The notes beneath the pieces were generated by a model. The model saw nothing but the letters and a program-made list of their open reading frames with translations, was not told the origin of the DNA and made no database searches. 64,000 nt of DNA from Terebella lapidaria (lineage: Eukaryota > Annelida > Polychaeta > Terebellida > Terebellidae), in assembly GCA_949152475.1 (NCBI GenBank), contig OX424568.1, positions 8,035,667 to 8,099,666 on the forward strand, in the 5' to 3' direction. Position numbers and translations under genes: made by a program. Of this stretch, positions 36,600 through 49,941 are shown in pieces (the stretch's first letter is position 1; every line of letters starts with the position of its first letter).

Positions 36600-36860
36600 A
36601 CAGCCTTTGTCGGCAAGCTGCCAGTTCGACGCACTTTACACAATAACATCGGGCTGCTGCAACCCGAAGGCGAAGCATCACCGCATTAATTTTCCCAGAC
36701 GGAAACGGTTGCCATGCAACCGGCGGACCCCACTTGCGCCTGCCGCCATCTTCATCAGTTATTATAATAAGACCGCAGGAGCGAGCCAGACGACCGGGCG
36801 ATTCGTTTTCATGGCAACCACACAGGACTGTTTACAACCGTGGTATTGATGTTGTTTACA
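36600..36860. promoter_or_regulatory. CpG-rich block with X-box and YY1-like sites
   Basis: An island of high CpG density in AT-rich surroundings contains GTTGCCATGCAAC, an RFX X-box-type site (about 36709-36721), and GCCGCCATCTTC (YY1-like, about 36742). This mix is promoter-like and would read best on the minus strand (AAGATGGCGGC). No downstream gene was identified, so its target is unknown. Confidence 0.3.
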
Positions 36861-38074
36861 AAGATATTTGAGCCTGCTTCTAAAATGCCTCAAAAGTAAA
36901 ACGACACCGAAATGACAGAAAACGTCACAAAAATGTAGTAAGCCCTGGATGTTCGGATATAACCATAGTTACCACACACCCCGGGCGGATTAGCTGGCCG
37001 TGGACTTGGCAGCCAGGAACAAGCTGGTTCCACCGGACTGTCAGTGTTTGTAAGCTGTATATGAAACTGCGTGAGAAAACGTGGAACATCGAGAAACGGA
37101 CATCGGATACTGACGGTTTCTCCTCAAGTTTGGAGTAATATACAATGTAAGAAATGGATAAGTATCACGATACATCTGATCTATATAAAAATCATTAAAA
37201 TTGTGATTTATTTTCATTTCCTGGTGGACATTAGCTAGAGGACCGACCACAGAATCGAATGTATGTGCATACATGTAATAATGACATAGCCTGCACTGGT
37301 GCCAGCGCCCTCCCCCCGCATTTGTAGGCAGTTACAGTATTTTGGGGGATTTTGTACAGCTCTGGCACTGGGTTAGTTTAGCTGCTGGTAGGCTACTAGT
37401 AAAACTATCATGGCCACGTGTATGTACACATCATGTACCAGACACGCTGTCATGTTCTTTCTCGACAAATCACACACTGAACATTTCTATACACAATGAT
37501 ATCCTGGTAAAGATTGTGTTCTAAGCATAAAATACTGATGAATAGTGCTTAGAGTATATCCGAAATTTGTTTACAGAAAATCTACACACGTAATACCAGG
37601 TAAAGTTCTGCTGACAATAACTAATCGAATGTATGAAAATGGTTGAAATTTATATTTTTGACATTTTTAATACTTTTATATCATAAAATGTTTATGTATA
37701 TCTGCAGTTCATTGAAATACATGTACAGTTTTTTTTTGCAGTGTGGGAAACTGTAGTAAAATTAACGACTCGGTATATGACTAATGTATGTTGTACATGT
37801 ACAGTACGGTAATCAAGTAATTACAGAGAGGTTTTGGATGGATTCGATTCGTCTCCATGCTATATATACTCTCTCTCAGAAGCCTCCCATTATGTAATAG
37901 CATGTATCAGAATACCTTCTGGGATATCCTTGTGTACTGTATCTCTAAATTGTAGAAATATGAATATAACAACACATCTGCGCGTATTATGTAACTGAAA
38001 AGGCCTAATGCAAATGTAGGCATACAGACAACAGTACATACAATCGAAAATGTAGAGAAATCGATTTATATATA
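36861..38074. other. Intergenic, nothing recognised
   Basis: No gene supported. The first ~200 bases continue with moderate CpG content from the promoter-like block; the rest is AT-rich with several TACATGTA palindromes. Confidence 0.35.
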
Positions 38075-38076
38075 TA

Positions 38077-38639
38077 CTCTGATTTTTCTAAGTCGTTTAC
38101 ACTGTTTTTCTCTGATAGGTTTGCGATGCTAAAAGGTATCATTCTATAATTTGGCATACTTCACTTGGGAGTCAAACGGCAATTATGCACCAAATTTCAG
38201 ACTTCTATCGTGAAAATTGGAAAAGTTGGCAATCTACCTGAATGTTAAATTTAGCCCTGTCATGTATTTTCTACGTCCGCACACAATTTTGAGCATTTGG
38301 TCGGTTTTGTAGCGGTGCAATCTTTTAAAATAAACATGTTTGTGTAGAATACATCCCAATGTGTCTTCTCGTCCCAAATTACAAGAATACTTCGAAACCT
38401 AGTGGATATAAACAAGACTAAATCCTCGAAAATGCTCATATTCTCAAGATCCCGTTTTCACCTCAAATTTAACATTGGAGTAGATTGCCAAATTCTTCAA
38501 TTTTGCGATAGAAGTCTGAAATTTGGAAGAAAATTGCCGTTTGACTCCTAGGTGAAGTATGCGGAGTTATAGAAAGATAACATGTAGCATAGTAAAGTTA
38601 TCAGAGAAAAACAGTGTAAACGAGTTAGAAAAATCAGAG
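38077..38639. mobile_element. 563-bp TA-flanked element with ~180-bp inverted ends
   Basis: CTCTGATTTTTC at the left mirrors GAAAAATCAGAG at the right, and the arms stay paired for about 180 bp (ACACTGTTTTTCTCTGATA; GGAGTCAAACGGCAATT; AGACTTCTATCG; GGCAATCTACC). TA flanks both edges (38075-38076 and 38640-38641), as for Tc1/mariner derivatives. No transposase. The very long inverted ends relative to length suggest a foldback MITE. Confidence 0.85.
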
Positions 38640-38641
38640 TA

Positions 38642-40850
38642 TAGCAATAAAATCTTACAAAGCAAAACAAAACTTTCATTGCCACATGTTTACGCATCAT
38701 AAATATATTAATAACATATTTTTGATTTTATGATTCAATATTATTGATTTGTTGTCGGAGAAGCTAACGGTCATCTACATTTAGGCATCACTGGTCAATA
38801 ACATAATATCAATATCAATTGGCTATGGTACGCGTACGCCGTACATGTAGTTACAGTAAATATATGCACATATTTTTTTATCAATTGTGGCACGCCATTC
38901 GACAATATTTTCTGGCAGAGATCTACATTGTAGTACCTTCTGTTAACATCGCCCTATACATGCTATATGACCTTTGAGTTTATTGTACTTTGTTTCACAG
39001 ACGCACAAGCCGAATACGGATTGCAATATATATGCATATATCGTATTTGGGGATACAATTATGTCGAGTGTTTCGCCAACTATTTTCAATGGTATTTTGC
39101 GGTATGTCGCCACTTTTTAGCCTCGGTGCCCGATCTAAAAAAAACTTGACTGTGCGCAGTTTTCTAATACTGATATATGACACCGGTTGTGCTATAAACG
39201 CGTGCGAAAATTCGATCCGAAAAAAAAAAGATTTGATAAAATGTCGTAATCTCACAATCCCTTCCCAATATTTGTATCTCTGTGGGTCGCGTAAAATTAT
39301 ATTTTTATGGCCTGACAAATATCAGTATTATAATTATTTATATCATTATTAAAATTATTTTAGGTTCATAGATATATACATTTGCTGATGAAGCACACAA
39401 AGAGTTCGATCAAAACGCGAGTAAATCCAAATGGTGTTGGAAATTACAATGTATAGTCTTTTGCAAAATCAAGATATTCGATCTCTGACTTTCACTATCA
39501 CTTTTGTGTCAACTTTAAAATGCCATTTTACTGAATTAGTGGAAATCTATCGACTGCGTCATAGGTGAATATTAGTTATCAGTTCAGGGTTGATAAAAAA
39601 ATCATATTTTTAAAAATTATAAGAATCGGATAATATTTAAATTGATTTTTTTTATCTAAATGATTTGCGAGATCATTGTGAATTATGAGACCTATCAGAC
39701 CATAAATCCAAGAGAAGTTCAAATTCAACAACATGTAATGTGTGAAATGTGTTATTTCATTCCAGGCATTATTGTAATGGAGAAATAGTGAATGACAAAC
39801 CGAATTTAGATGAGGGTTGACACATATTGATTAAAATCATGAGTTAAAAAAAATTAAAATCGGATTCATTTGGTTATTTTTTTTTCGAACCACCAAATTG
39901 GTAGCATAAGCAATTTTTAGGTATAACCGTTTGCATGAGGCCATAGAACATGGAAAAACATGATATATTTTTTTATTGATTTTCCACTTCAGGTCAAGGT
40001 AGCTGCTTGTTCGTATTACACAAATGATGTATACAATAGCAGTTTTGCACGATATTTTTTACATAGATTGGTCTACATCATGTACATAGATTTGCACTGA
40101 ATTTATATTTCTTTCAAAAAGATTTTTTGGCTTGATTTAATTCATGGTTTGTGCCTAGGCTATAATCCGAAACACCACTGAACGATAGTGAATAGAATCT
40201 TAAAATTCATCATGTGCGTTACCATAGCAACCAGCTATTGTAGGCAGACACTGATACATGTCTAATGACACACGTATAAGTATGATAAATGAAACCTAAG
40301 AATTGTTGACAGGTTGGAAGGCAGGGAATGTATTAGTTTTATGTGATTAATTGCTTGACTGCGTGTACGTGTACACTCTTGACGCTTATGATCATAATTA
40401 GCTATAATTAATCAGGTTTTTTTTTTAATAAAAACGGAAATTCTCACACTATCTGTGTAACTAATTGAATAATCATGATTATTAACATGCTGTGAAAACT
40501 ACATAAAAACCCACAAAATCCATTCTATCATTTGTCATGAAGAACAATGCTCGAAAGTTCATTTACTTCAAAATGCACGAAAAAAGTACTTCAAAATACT
40601 TCAAAGTGCAAGACAAAGCGTGTTGATGGGATTTGTTATAGGTTAACCGACAGGTTATTGGCATGCATACATGAATATGATACAGGATTGATTTAGAATG
40701 AAGTACTATGGTAAAATACTCCAAGTACGAAATGCCTCAGTAACTGATTTATCTGCATCATTTGCTAATTCACGTGTCTTTGTATACATGTATGATTGTT
40801 GAAAAGACGTTATCGATTCAATATTATTTATGTCACTATTGATATACATG
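38642..40850. other. Intergenic, nothing recognised
   Basis: AT-rich, with overlapping short frames near 38990-39350 on both strands that show no family features. No RNA gene or clear repeat boundary seen. Confidence 0.35.
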
Positions 40851-40854
40851 AACT

Positions 40855-41570
40855 GTCAAAATGGCTCGAAACAGAATGACTTGATCCCGGCCAAAACCTT
40901 TTTTTCGCATTTGTTTCTGTCCGTCGTCTGTCGTCCGTCTGAGTCAATAAATTTGTTTTGGTACATGATGAATTTCCCTATACATTTATTTATTATGAGC
41001 ATGTATGAAGTCGTGTATGATGAATCTATTGGTGACCTCGACCTCAAGACTCAAGGTCACATCTAACCTCTAGTGCCTGCATGTATTGTAAGCCTACAGG
41101 GGGTCATATGTGCTATATCTTTTTATGACCTTGAAGTTGACCTCAGAAGACTTCAAAGAATAAATATTAAAATCACGTTTGACCTGAAATATGACAGATA
41201 GATGATGACAGAAAAATGACGACAGACAGATTTTATGGTTATATTAGGGGTATATAGAGAATATGTTGGATCTGTTTGTGGCCTTGAACTTGACATCACA
41301 CTATTTTCAGTATTGTAGCTCTGTAGCATGTTTGTCGGTAAGCTACAACACCCTTCGTGCTATATGTTTGAAGTTTGAAATTGTGTTAAATTAACCATTT
41401 TCAATACCAATATGGCCGTTGAATATTGGAAGGGATTCAATCAAAATCTCTAGATAATGGCCCAAGGTATCTTATATCAAGTTTATTGGTAAATTCGACC
41501 TGTGACGGATGACGGGCGGACGACGGATGAAAAACCACGACAATATCTAGGCCGATAAGCTGATATCCCC
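40855..41570. repeat. Degraded repeat with GTCCGTCGTC-type ends
   Basis: CTGTCCGTCGTCTGTCGTCCG near the left and CGGATGACGGGCGGACGACGG near the right are roughly inverted. Between them are GACCTTGAAGTTGACCTC and CCTCGACCTCAAGACTC words. This arrangement is common in interspersed repeats of marine invertebrates. Boundaries are approximate and no protein is encoded. Confidence 0.45.
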
Positions 41571-41752
41571 ACATGAATCACATTGTTTTGTTTTTTTTCC
41601 GCACTCCAACTTATGTTCGACGTTCAAGACTGGCTCTGTTTTTTTCACCCAATAATCCAACGTCGCCGAACGTTTCCCTCTTGCTTTCATTATCAGGACC
41701 TGCACACGAGAAGTTGACAATAGCTCGCTTTGTTCCTCTTGGGCCAGCCACA

Positions 41753-43683
41753 ATGAAGATCTTTTGTTCAGGTAAATTGAGTACATTATGTAATATTATA
41801 TTTGTATTGAGCACGTTTTGAACGAATTCAATATATTTCATACACGCGCATAACACCTTGTGAAATGGATTTGTTTTTGTTCCTTTCAAAATGTAACTCA
41901 CTTTAAAAAACAGAACAGAAATTTTGCATACATATGAATACATTTTAGTGCATGCTTAATATAGATGTATATTATGATCGCAATATCAGATATATTAGTA
42001 TACCGATAATGTGCGAATTCCATCAATTTGGATATACAATAAAATAACCCGTAATCATTATTATTTCACAAACTTCCAGCTCCGTTCCTGAAGAAAATCA
42101 TCGCTCTTTTCCTGACACTGACAACAATTTTGATTGTCGTCAACATAACTCGGAATGTCTTGGCTACGTACAAAACTCAGGCCGTCTACGATGTGAAGAC
42201 CGAGATTCACCCGATCGGGAAGGAATCCAGCGGGCAGATCGGCGGGCTTCGTAGCGCCGTCGGTGACATCACAAAACTGCTAAAGACCTCCATCTCAGGC
42301 AACACCAATACCGAGGATTTGAAGGATAGCTCCCAGTTTGGAGTTAACAACAGCAATTTCCACGCCGCTCTCAGGCGATACGCCTCCAAAGATGGTCTCA
42401 TTTATCTGTCTTCAGTTGATTCTGGATACTTGGAACTTGCACTGAATCTCTACTTCAGCTCTTTCAAGAAATTAGGCATCACGAACTACCTATTTGTCGG
42501 GTCTGACTCCAAGCTGTGCGAATCCATGAGTGAGTACGATATTCAATGCTTTGACTATATCCACGACAAAGATGCGAAGACGCCAAGTGGATACTTCAGC
42601 AAAGCATTCAAGCGAAAAACTCACCTAAAGACGAAAATAATTTTAGAAGCGCTGAAACTCGGATTGAAGGTGATCATAACAGACGTTGATATAGTGTTCT
42701 TGAAGGACCCTACACCGCATCTCAATTGCGCAGACTGTGATATTGAAATCTCCAGCGATGTTGTTGAAGGAAATAGTGGATTCTACATCGCCAGGCCTAC
42801 GGAGGGAGCGGTCAAATTACATACGGATGCTTGGGCACAGGGATTAGCAAAGCCAGAGATCTCCAACCAAAAAGCCGTGGACCGCTTGATGGAGAGGATG
42901 AAGAGGGGAAAGAAACTCAAAGTTAAGAACCTAGACCCGAAAACCTTCGCGAATGGGAAGGTCTTTTTCGAAGACAATGGGCGAATGTTTGCTGGAGACA
43001 ACCCTTGTCCAAACTGTGTAATTGTGCATAATAACTGGATTGTTTCGGCCCAGGCGAAGATCTACAGATTTAAGGAGTATGGACTTTGGGAGTCTGACTA
43101 CCAGGGATACTATTCCAGTCCCACTAGGAAGTATCTGACGTTTGATTTGCCGCTTGATTTCGGTGGCAAAGACACCAGAGGGCACGAGCTTAGGGCAATG
43201 CAGAGTGCTCTCACCATTGCCAACATACTGAATAGAACGCTAATCTTGCCGAAATTCCACTGTTATGGATGCAAATTTAATAAGGCGTGCACAAAGAAGG
43301 ATTCCAAATGTACGTTTGGCACGTTTTTCAGAATAGATAAACTGGATAAGGAGTTCAAGGACGGATATAGAGAGAGCACATTCCTTCGCCATCACATTGT
43401 CCCAGAAAGTGTAAAGGGATCAGTGTCTCCCAAATTCCTAATCCAGTCAGGTCACTACAAGGCAAAACTTGGCGAACTCCAGGATGACGTGGAAATCCTG
43501 GCACCTGATGACGAGTCGAAGGGACCAACTGTTGTAGAAATTCGACGTTGGTTCAGCAACGAAACTGTCTCCATCCTAAAATTCCATTCAATGTATACAT
43601 CATTGAACATTGATGATCAAGATTCGCTGGTTCACAGGGTGAAGGCCTCTCTGAAGTCTTCCGACTCGAGACAATACAGCTAG
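41753..43683 (+). CDS. GT77-type glycosyltransferase, copy 1 (540 aa)
   Basis: Two coding exons: 41753-41771 (MKIFCS plus one base) and 42080-43683, joined through GTAAAT and a TTCCAG acceptor; total 540 residues. The start follows CCACA and is shared by all three copies. The N-terminus is a type II signal anchor: basic PFLKK, then a hydrophobic run IIALFLTLTTILIVVNI, so the enzyme should sit in the Golgi or ER membrane with its catalytic part in the lumen. A nucleotide-diphospho-sugar transferase domain (PF03407-like) spans about residues 110-340, with the DxD metal and sugar-nucleotide motif TDVDIVF at 207-213 and a HNNW motif near 323. A second region (about 370-530) starts RGHELRAMQSALTIANILN, reminiscent of fucosyltransferase-like folds, and has paired cysteines. 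Donor sugar and acceptor are unknown. An upstream in-frame ATG near 41573 is less likely, because the matching leader of copy 2 is out of frame. Confidence 0.88.
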
Positions 43684-45040
43684 CTTTTTATATTTGTATT
43701 TCCGTGAATTTCACCAGTTGTTCCTTCATCATATCGATATATTAGATCTAGTCTACAGTCGTGGTATGCATATATTTCGAAACACAAGCTTACGTTACAC
43801 GCACTTCTATAGTACTATCAAAACATGCAAAAAGATAAGTTGAAAAAAAAGTAGATTTATACATGTAAATGTAAAAGGTGTGATGGTTCGACCACGTTGA
43901 TCTTAGCGGTAAGCATGGTAATTAACAAACAAATACATGGTTCCTGATTCGCAGGTATTCTGCTAATAATCAACGTGTATGTGGAGTGAATAGTGTGTGA
44001 TACGAGAAGACTACAATGTTCGGTAATTTTATTCATATTGAAAACCCCATCATGTTTGTTTACATTATGTGTTAATAATATAATATTTTGTTTATCACGA
44101 GGAAGCAGGTCAGTGTTCACTGTCTTACTATTGACGTACTACTGGTATACATTAGGCTATTGTTTTTCATCAATCATGACATATGTTGCGTGCATATATT
44201 TAACGATGTGACTCTTTTGAATTTCATAAAAATATAGTGACAAAATATTTTAAATGTAAAGGGAAAATACGTTACAAAAATAAATGGTGTAATCTGGGTA
44301 ATTTTTTGCAGGAAATAATTTCGAAGGAATGATTAAAAAATAATGGATTTCATTTGCTTCAAGTTTTTCTACAAGAACAATCAGTATGTATATGTACTGT
44401 AATTTTATCATATGTTATAGTGTTTTTACTATCATACACATATACATGTATGTAATATCATATTTAGAATAATAAATTTTCATGTAAAATTGCAACTTCA
44501 TCTTTGTACAAAAATAGTTAATGTTTTCCGATGAAATGACCTTGAGTTTGAGCGTTCAAGATCAAATTAGCTCAATTTCAAGGTCACTAACCAAAACATC
44601 ACAACGCCTCTGCTGCTCGTCCCGGGAGGCATATAGTTCTGCAGTGCAAAGAAACTGAACATTGCCATATCTTTGTCTATTTACCAATGCCCAATAATTA
44701 CACTGCTTGAGTGGACATCATTCACCAACACAAGTGAATGCACAAACAAGATCATCCTTTGCTTAACTTCGGTGATCTGACGGGTACCGGTGTGCCATGC
44801 GCTGCGATGCTATAATGGAGATGACATGCTGTGAAACTACATGTATAAAAATCCACAAGATTCATTTCATTCTAACATTTTTCAAAATGAACAATGCTCG
44901 AGATTTCACATGTACTCCAAATTGCATGATATATTGTGTTGACAGGATTTGCTGGCTAGCATATATGTCCTCTAGACTCAGTCATTATCCAGGTTTTCAG
45001 CTTTTGTTTCTCAAATTCAAAACTATGTTGTTCGTGTATT
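43684..45040 (+). other. Copy-1 3' flank
   Basis: Non-coding. A block at about 44190-44340 (ATATTTAACGATGTG, then TTACAAAAATAA and GGAAATAATTT) matches the flank of copy 3 at about 56490-56640, with an AATAAA near 44279. Copy 1 therefore carries roughly 400 extra bases (about 43750-44180) between its stop and the shared 3' block. Confidence 0.5.
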
Positions 45041-45259
45041 TTTGTTCCAACTCACATGGTACTGAACATTTACCAAGTGGCTACACATACAATTCCCAAT
45101 AGGCACCAGGTGGCAACACGAAAATACCAAACTACATTCAAACTCACTAGGTGGCTGCACACAGATTGAACATTACCATGTTTATACTCCAATCTCCCTA
45201 GAACACCCTCCCTTCCCTTGGTGTGAACAAACAAGCAATCAATTACCTATAGCGCAATC

Positions 45260-48000
45260 AAATTTCCTTTTTTTCTGGCACAAACGTCACTGAAAGTCCA
45301 GAGGACATAGTTTCACGACTGGCCGTCTGATAGTGGATGTTATCGTGTTTACGTCCACTGGACGCACATGGCCGTCTGGTCCGGGATACGTCTGCGTGAT
45401 CCTCCTTGCACGAGGCCACTGTCCACGTGGTGTGCCTGGCGACAGTAGGAGATTCCTTCTTGAAGTCCACGTCGAAGATGGAGACGAGTCCAAGAGCTCC
45501 TTCAACACTTTTGGAGAGTGGCTCCCATCCCTCGACTCGCGGAAGAAAAATTTGTGTGCCTTCTTTATGATGAGCTGTGTCATCTCATGGTGCCGAGGTA
45601 AGATGATTGGGTACCCTGTCTCCCGTGGGATTGTTCCCGCAAATTGTCTTGTGGAATGCAATAATCCATCTTCATCAATCGTGGGGTTTAAGCCGGCGAG
45701 TTTTGAGGACCCCTTCAGAGTGTTGTTGGCTTTCAAAGTCTGAATCTCTGTGGCAAGTCTTTCTGTCTGGGCTCTCATTAGCAACAGAGTCTCTGCATCT
45801 TGTATCTCATCAGATTGGAGAGCTCCAGATCTTCTCAAATCAGACGGGAGTGTATAGTTGTTTATGAAGCGCAGGACACTAGATAATATCTGAGAGAGGC
45901 GTGTCCAGTCTGAGAATCTAGATGGCGGAAGTCTGTCATCAATCAACATTGTGGCCATAACCATAGTTACCTCCTTCACGCCAAGCATGGGCTTTAATTT
46001 TCAGACCTCCTTTTGAGTATTTTCTGACTTTGGAAATTTATTATAGGGCCATCCAGCTTAATCGGACATCAGATGGACCATGCCACCACACTTCGGAATG
46101 CTGCAGATTACAGCCATGATACCATGGCTGAGCAGATCAGCAGGGTTGAGATCAGTAGGGAAATATCTCCAGGGGGCGGGCTCAGTCAGGCTTGCCACAC
46201 AATTGGCCACAAAAGGTTTAACCCTCGACTTTAACCTCTGATCCTCTGGTCTCTTCACCAGCCGCTTTTCAGTGTTTTCCAGGCATTCGGCAGCCATTTC
46301 ATGGTTGTTGGGGAACTGACCAACACAGGCGTTCCATGGGGATACTTGCAGCGTAATTTCTGCCATCATATATACCATTTTTACAGATGGAGAGACTACT
46401 GTACCTTTTCAAGTGCTTGCTTTCCCGAGCTTTTTTCTGAGCTTCGAGTCCTGAAAGTAGGTGCAGTTTGTCTGCTGAAGAATGACCTCGTTCTTTACAT
46501 GACCAATGCACGTCCATCCACGTGGCGTCAGTCTGGCGATGGGATCTTCAGGGCTGGAAAATCAGCAGATCAGCACTATCGGCTTCAATCAGGATGCCAA
46601 TAATGGGTCATGACTTCAGACGAGAGATATATATTGCCATTGAGATTTGCAGTGCTCCCATTTTACAATGTGCCATGTCTTCTCGTGTGTATGACTATAT
46701 CTTTGTTGATCTTGGCATTAGCACTCTTGACAGTAAAGTCCACCACACTTGCCGTGTTGCCATTGAGGATCTGCACATTGAGGCAGTTGGGTTCTCATTT
46801 CAGCCCGAGTTGATCGCCAAGATCAGCATTGAGATAATTTTATGTGGACGTGATGCAGTCATCCAGCAGGGCATTACAGTGTACTCTAGTGGCGCCATTC
46901 ACCTGTGTGACTGGTACAGATTTCATAGCAATACACCTTGGCATGTTTTGATTCTACTCTTCACATGATGTGAAAGTACCTTGTCATCTTCATTTGGCTT
47001 GGATTCTCGCCTTCATTGCTTTGACTGTGGGGTTCTGGTCTGCTCTCAGACATCTCAGGCTCATGCAGTAGGTGGTGATGGAAGTAGTAACTTCCATCGA
47101 TCCCACATCTTCGGGCCTTCCAGCATTTGTTTCCATGGTGCGAGGTTGAAACAAACCTTTTTCACACTTGCTGAGGCCCAGCGGTCTGATATTTGGAGGT
47201 TGTTGAATTCAGAATAGGCCCAGAGATCATGAACATCTCCACATTGTGGACACGCACATTTCTTTGTATTTGCCTTGCTCTTGGCACCAGTTACAATTGA
47301 ACGTTTGTCCCCGGTCTTCTTTTTTGGCACTTGCTGCTCTGGTTTGACGAGTCCTGTGACCATTTGGTTCGCTGTTGTCAGGAACTCAGAGTCTTGATTG
47401 ATGAAGGCTCAGAGTGCATCCACTCCTGACTGTTGTTGATTCGGGTGTATTTTTCTTAGTATGGTGACATACAAGAATCCGGCAGCAAGTTCGTGCTGTT
47501 GATCTGATTTGATCAGGTTGACCGTGAGGAAATCTAGCAGCTCTGCGAAATGTTTTAGATCTGCTGTGTTTCTCTCACTAATCGGCTTGAACTTGTCCAA
47601 TTCTTCTAAACGAAGTGCGATCTGGCGACGTTGTCCACCATCGTCTTTCCAGTCGAGTCTCTCCTTGGCCACTTGGTATGCAGCTGCCCCACATTCGTAA
47701 TAACAAGGAGTGGTTCTCTGAAAAGACATTCGACGCACAGTCGCAGTAGTTTGTATTCAGAAGTGGAGGCAGTTCGGTCCACACAGGCAGCTTTCCACAA
47801 TTCGAATTCTTGTTTGTTGCCATCAAACTTCTGTACTCGTGTGAGTAGACGTTCAGGGTTGAATTGGTTAAACTGTGGCTGTTATTAACTAGTCTGTTCA
47901 TGTGTTTGGGGTCCTGCGTCGAGCTACATACTGTTCTGCTGAGGTTGGCTGGGCTCCTGTGTGGCAGGGTTCCTCATGATTTGTCCAACCGCCGGCCCAG
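45260..48000 (-). mobile_element. BEL/Pao retroelement fossil
   Basis: Minus strand, in the order expected: gag-like sequence at about 47.06-47.92 kb, including a CPQCGDVHDLW zinc-knuckle start; RNase H-adjacent sequence at about 46.05-46.5 kb (KPFVANCVASL, WRYFPTDLNPADLLSHG); and integrase-region and pol C-terminal sequence at about 45.26-45.98 kb (LNPTIDEDGLLHSTRQFAG, PIILPRHHEMTQLIIKKAH, WPRARRITQTYPGPDGHVRP). The element is much shorter than an intact BEL (about 6 kb or more); most of the reverse transcriptase was not seen. It is broken, with several breaks, and old. Short shared words outside both ends (GGTACTGAACA, GTGGCAACAC, ACATTCA.A.TCACTA near 45.06-45.15 and 48.87-48.93 kb) may be LTR remnants. 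Confidence 0.8.
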
Positions 48001-48103
48001 ATAGGCAGCAGCTTAATACTCTAGATAACTGGCTTGAGCTGCAGTTGAAAGCTGTAGCAACATGAGCTGCAGTTGGAAGCTGTAGCAACATGGCGACTGG
48101 CTT

Positions 48104-48299
48104 GAGCAGCTGGAGTCACGGAGTGACTGGCTTGAGGAGAAGCTGGAGCCACGGGATGTCACATGAGAAGGGACCTTTCGTTCTGTTCCACTTCGTCGCT
48201 CGAGCAGCTGGAGCCACGGAGTGACTGGCTTGAGGAGAAGCTGGAGCCACGGGATGTCACATGAGAAGTGACCTTTCGTTCTGTTCCACTTGGTCTCAT
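48104..48299. repeat. 98-bp direct tandem duplication
   Basis: GAGCAGCTGGAG begins at 48104 and again at 48202. Both units run through CTTGAGGAGAAGCTGGAGCC and TCACATGAGAAG to GACCTTTCGTTCTGTTCCAC with very few differences, so the duplication is recent. Just before it (about 48035-48090) AGCTGCAGTTG.AAGCTGTAG also occurs twice. Confidence 0.85.
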
Positions 48300-48977
48300 C
48301 TGTATTTTTATACTCGTGTTTGATGTGGGCATTGGAGTTGAGGCTATCAGTTCATTTCTCACCTCTTTGAACGTCTACTTCCGGCTTCTCAGACACTTCC
48401 TCCAACTCTTGTTCGACTCTTTATGAACTGATTATAAGTTGTATATCAGCCCTCACGCTCGACTTGAGGTGTCACAGTTTGGGTGTGACTTTCCCTCCCG
48501 CTGCTGACCGGAGACTGATGGGTCATGATGTCGTGTAGAAATGAAAGGGTCCAGTGTTCAGTGTCTGAGTATACTTTGTCAGTTGTCTCCACTTCACTGC
48601 TTACTTTTGCCAATCTGTCAACTTCACCCTAGTGATCCAGTCTTCTTGCCTCATCTTCTAAGGCTGTGTGTACTATGTGCAAGTCATGGTGCACATCACT
48701 CAGCATTGACTTCACACTGGCACTGTCTACGGCAGTGTCATGGCCTTGATCCAGCAAATCTGTCAGTATGTTGAGTATGTTGACATTGTCATAGAACTTT
48801 CAATTTCAATGCCCTGAATGGTCTTGCATTTAAACCAGGCTCTGCTACCAACATGTCCTGTCGACTCCGTTGGTACTGAACACTCACTATGTGGCAACAC
48901 AAAAATATCCAACCACATTCAGAGTCACTAGAATAGCATTATGTATATGTGCCATGTAAAATACCTTCTGTCATATT

Positions 48978-49580
48978 GCCTAAGTCATATCCACGTTTGC
49001 CGGCCGATGTGGAAACATCACTGACAAACACCAGCCCCTTTTTTCAGACATCTTTGACATATCTTTCGAGTCGTCATGAAGCCACTCACCAATCACATAT
49101 TCACTCACGATCTCGAGAACGTGTTGACCATGTCCATGAACACTTCAAGAATGTCAAGACTGACCAACCGACGATGCCCTACTGGTACCTGCTGGTACCT
49201 GCTCGTTGACCATATGATATGTACAAATCGGCTGATTGTCTGACAGGCACCTTCTGGACATCCATCGGCTCCCGGCAGCACACCCTGCATCAATCGCTTG
49301 GTGAGCTACTCAGATTGGTCGGCCGAAAATTTGGTCGACCCCCTCGGCGCGTGTTGGGCATCTTGAGAGGTTCTGACCAGTCGCCGAGAGGCGTGTCAGC
49401 GATTCAATACCGATGTCGTTTTTTCCATTTTTTTGCGATGCCTAATCCAATGTCTCTCCGATGTCCAATTGTTGCCTGATGGTCACGGATGATCCTCAGG
49501 CGCTCGGTGGGTGACCAGCTAAAATGTCCAAATTTCAGCCTTTTCTCATCAGCAGAGGCATCAGTGCAAATGTGACTGAG
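48978..49580. mobile_element. GCCTAAGTCA-type TIR element, copy A
   Basis: Starts GCCTAAGTCATATCCACG and ends GCATCAGTGCAAATGTGAC, roughly inverted. Internal words (GGTCGACCCCCTCGGCGC, GACCAGTCGCCGAGAGGCGTG, CCAATTGTTGCCTGATGG) are shared, largely inverted, with copy B at 49942-50637. Non-coding; superfamily unassigned. Confidence 0.65.
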
Positions 49581-49941
49581 ATATATAAGTAATGGGTGAT
49601 TAAACGAATGCTCGGATTTATGCATGCACGTCGGTCGTTCTGGTCATAATGATAGAAATACGCTCGGTTATAAATGAACTCTGACAGTGCTCAAATGATC
49701 ATTACGCCTTTAGCAGATCACATCATTGGTATATTAGTTATTTCACTACAGTGTTCTATACATGTGCATCAGGGGTGTGATAATTGCACAAATTACATCA
49801 TTGTCAAAATTTACCACAAACGGTGGCGCAATATCTTCTTAATATTCGACACAATGTTTTACTTTCTTCTCAAAATCGTGCAATGGTTCAAAACATATTT
49901 TGACAGTACTTGAACCATTGTAAAATCACTCTGTTGCTTAA

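Noticed and set aside
36286-36849. 187-codon plus-strand open frame
   Set aside because: Crosses a poly-C tract and the promoter-like CpG block, with no family features and an overlapping alternative frame; better read as non-coding.
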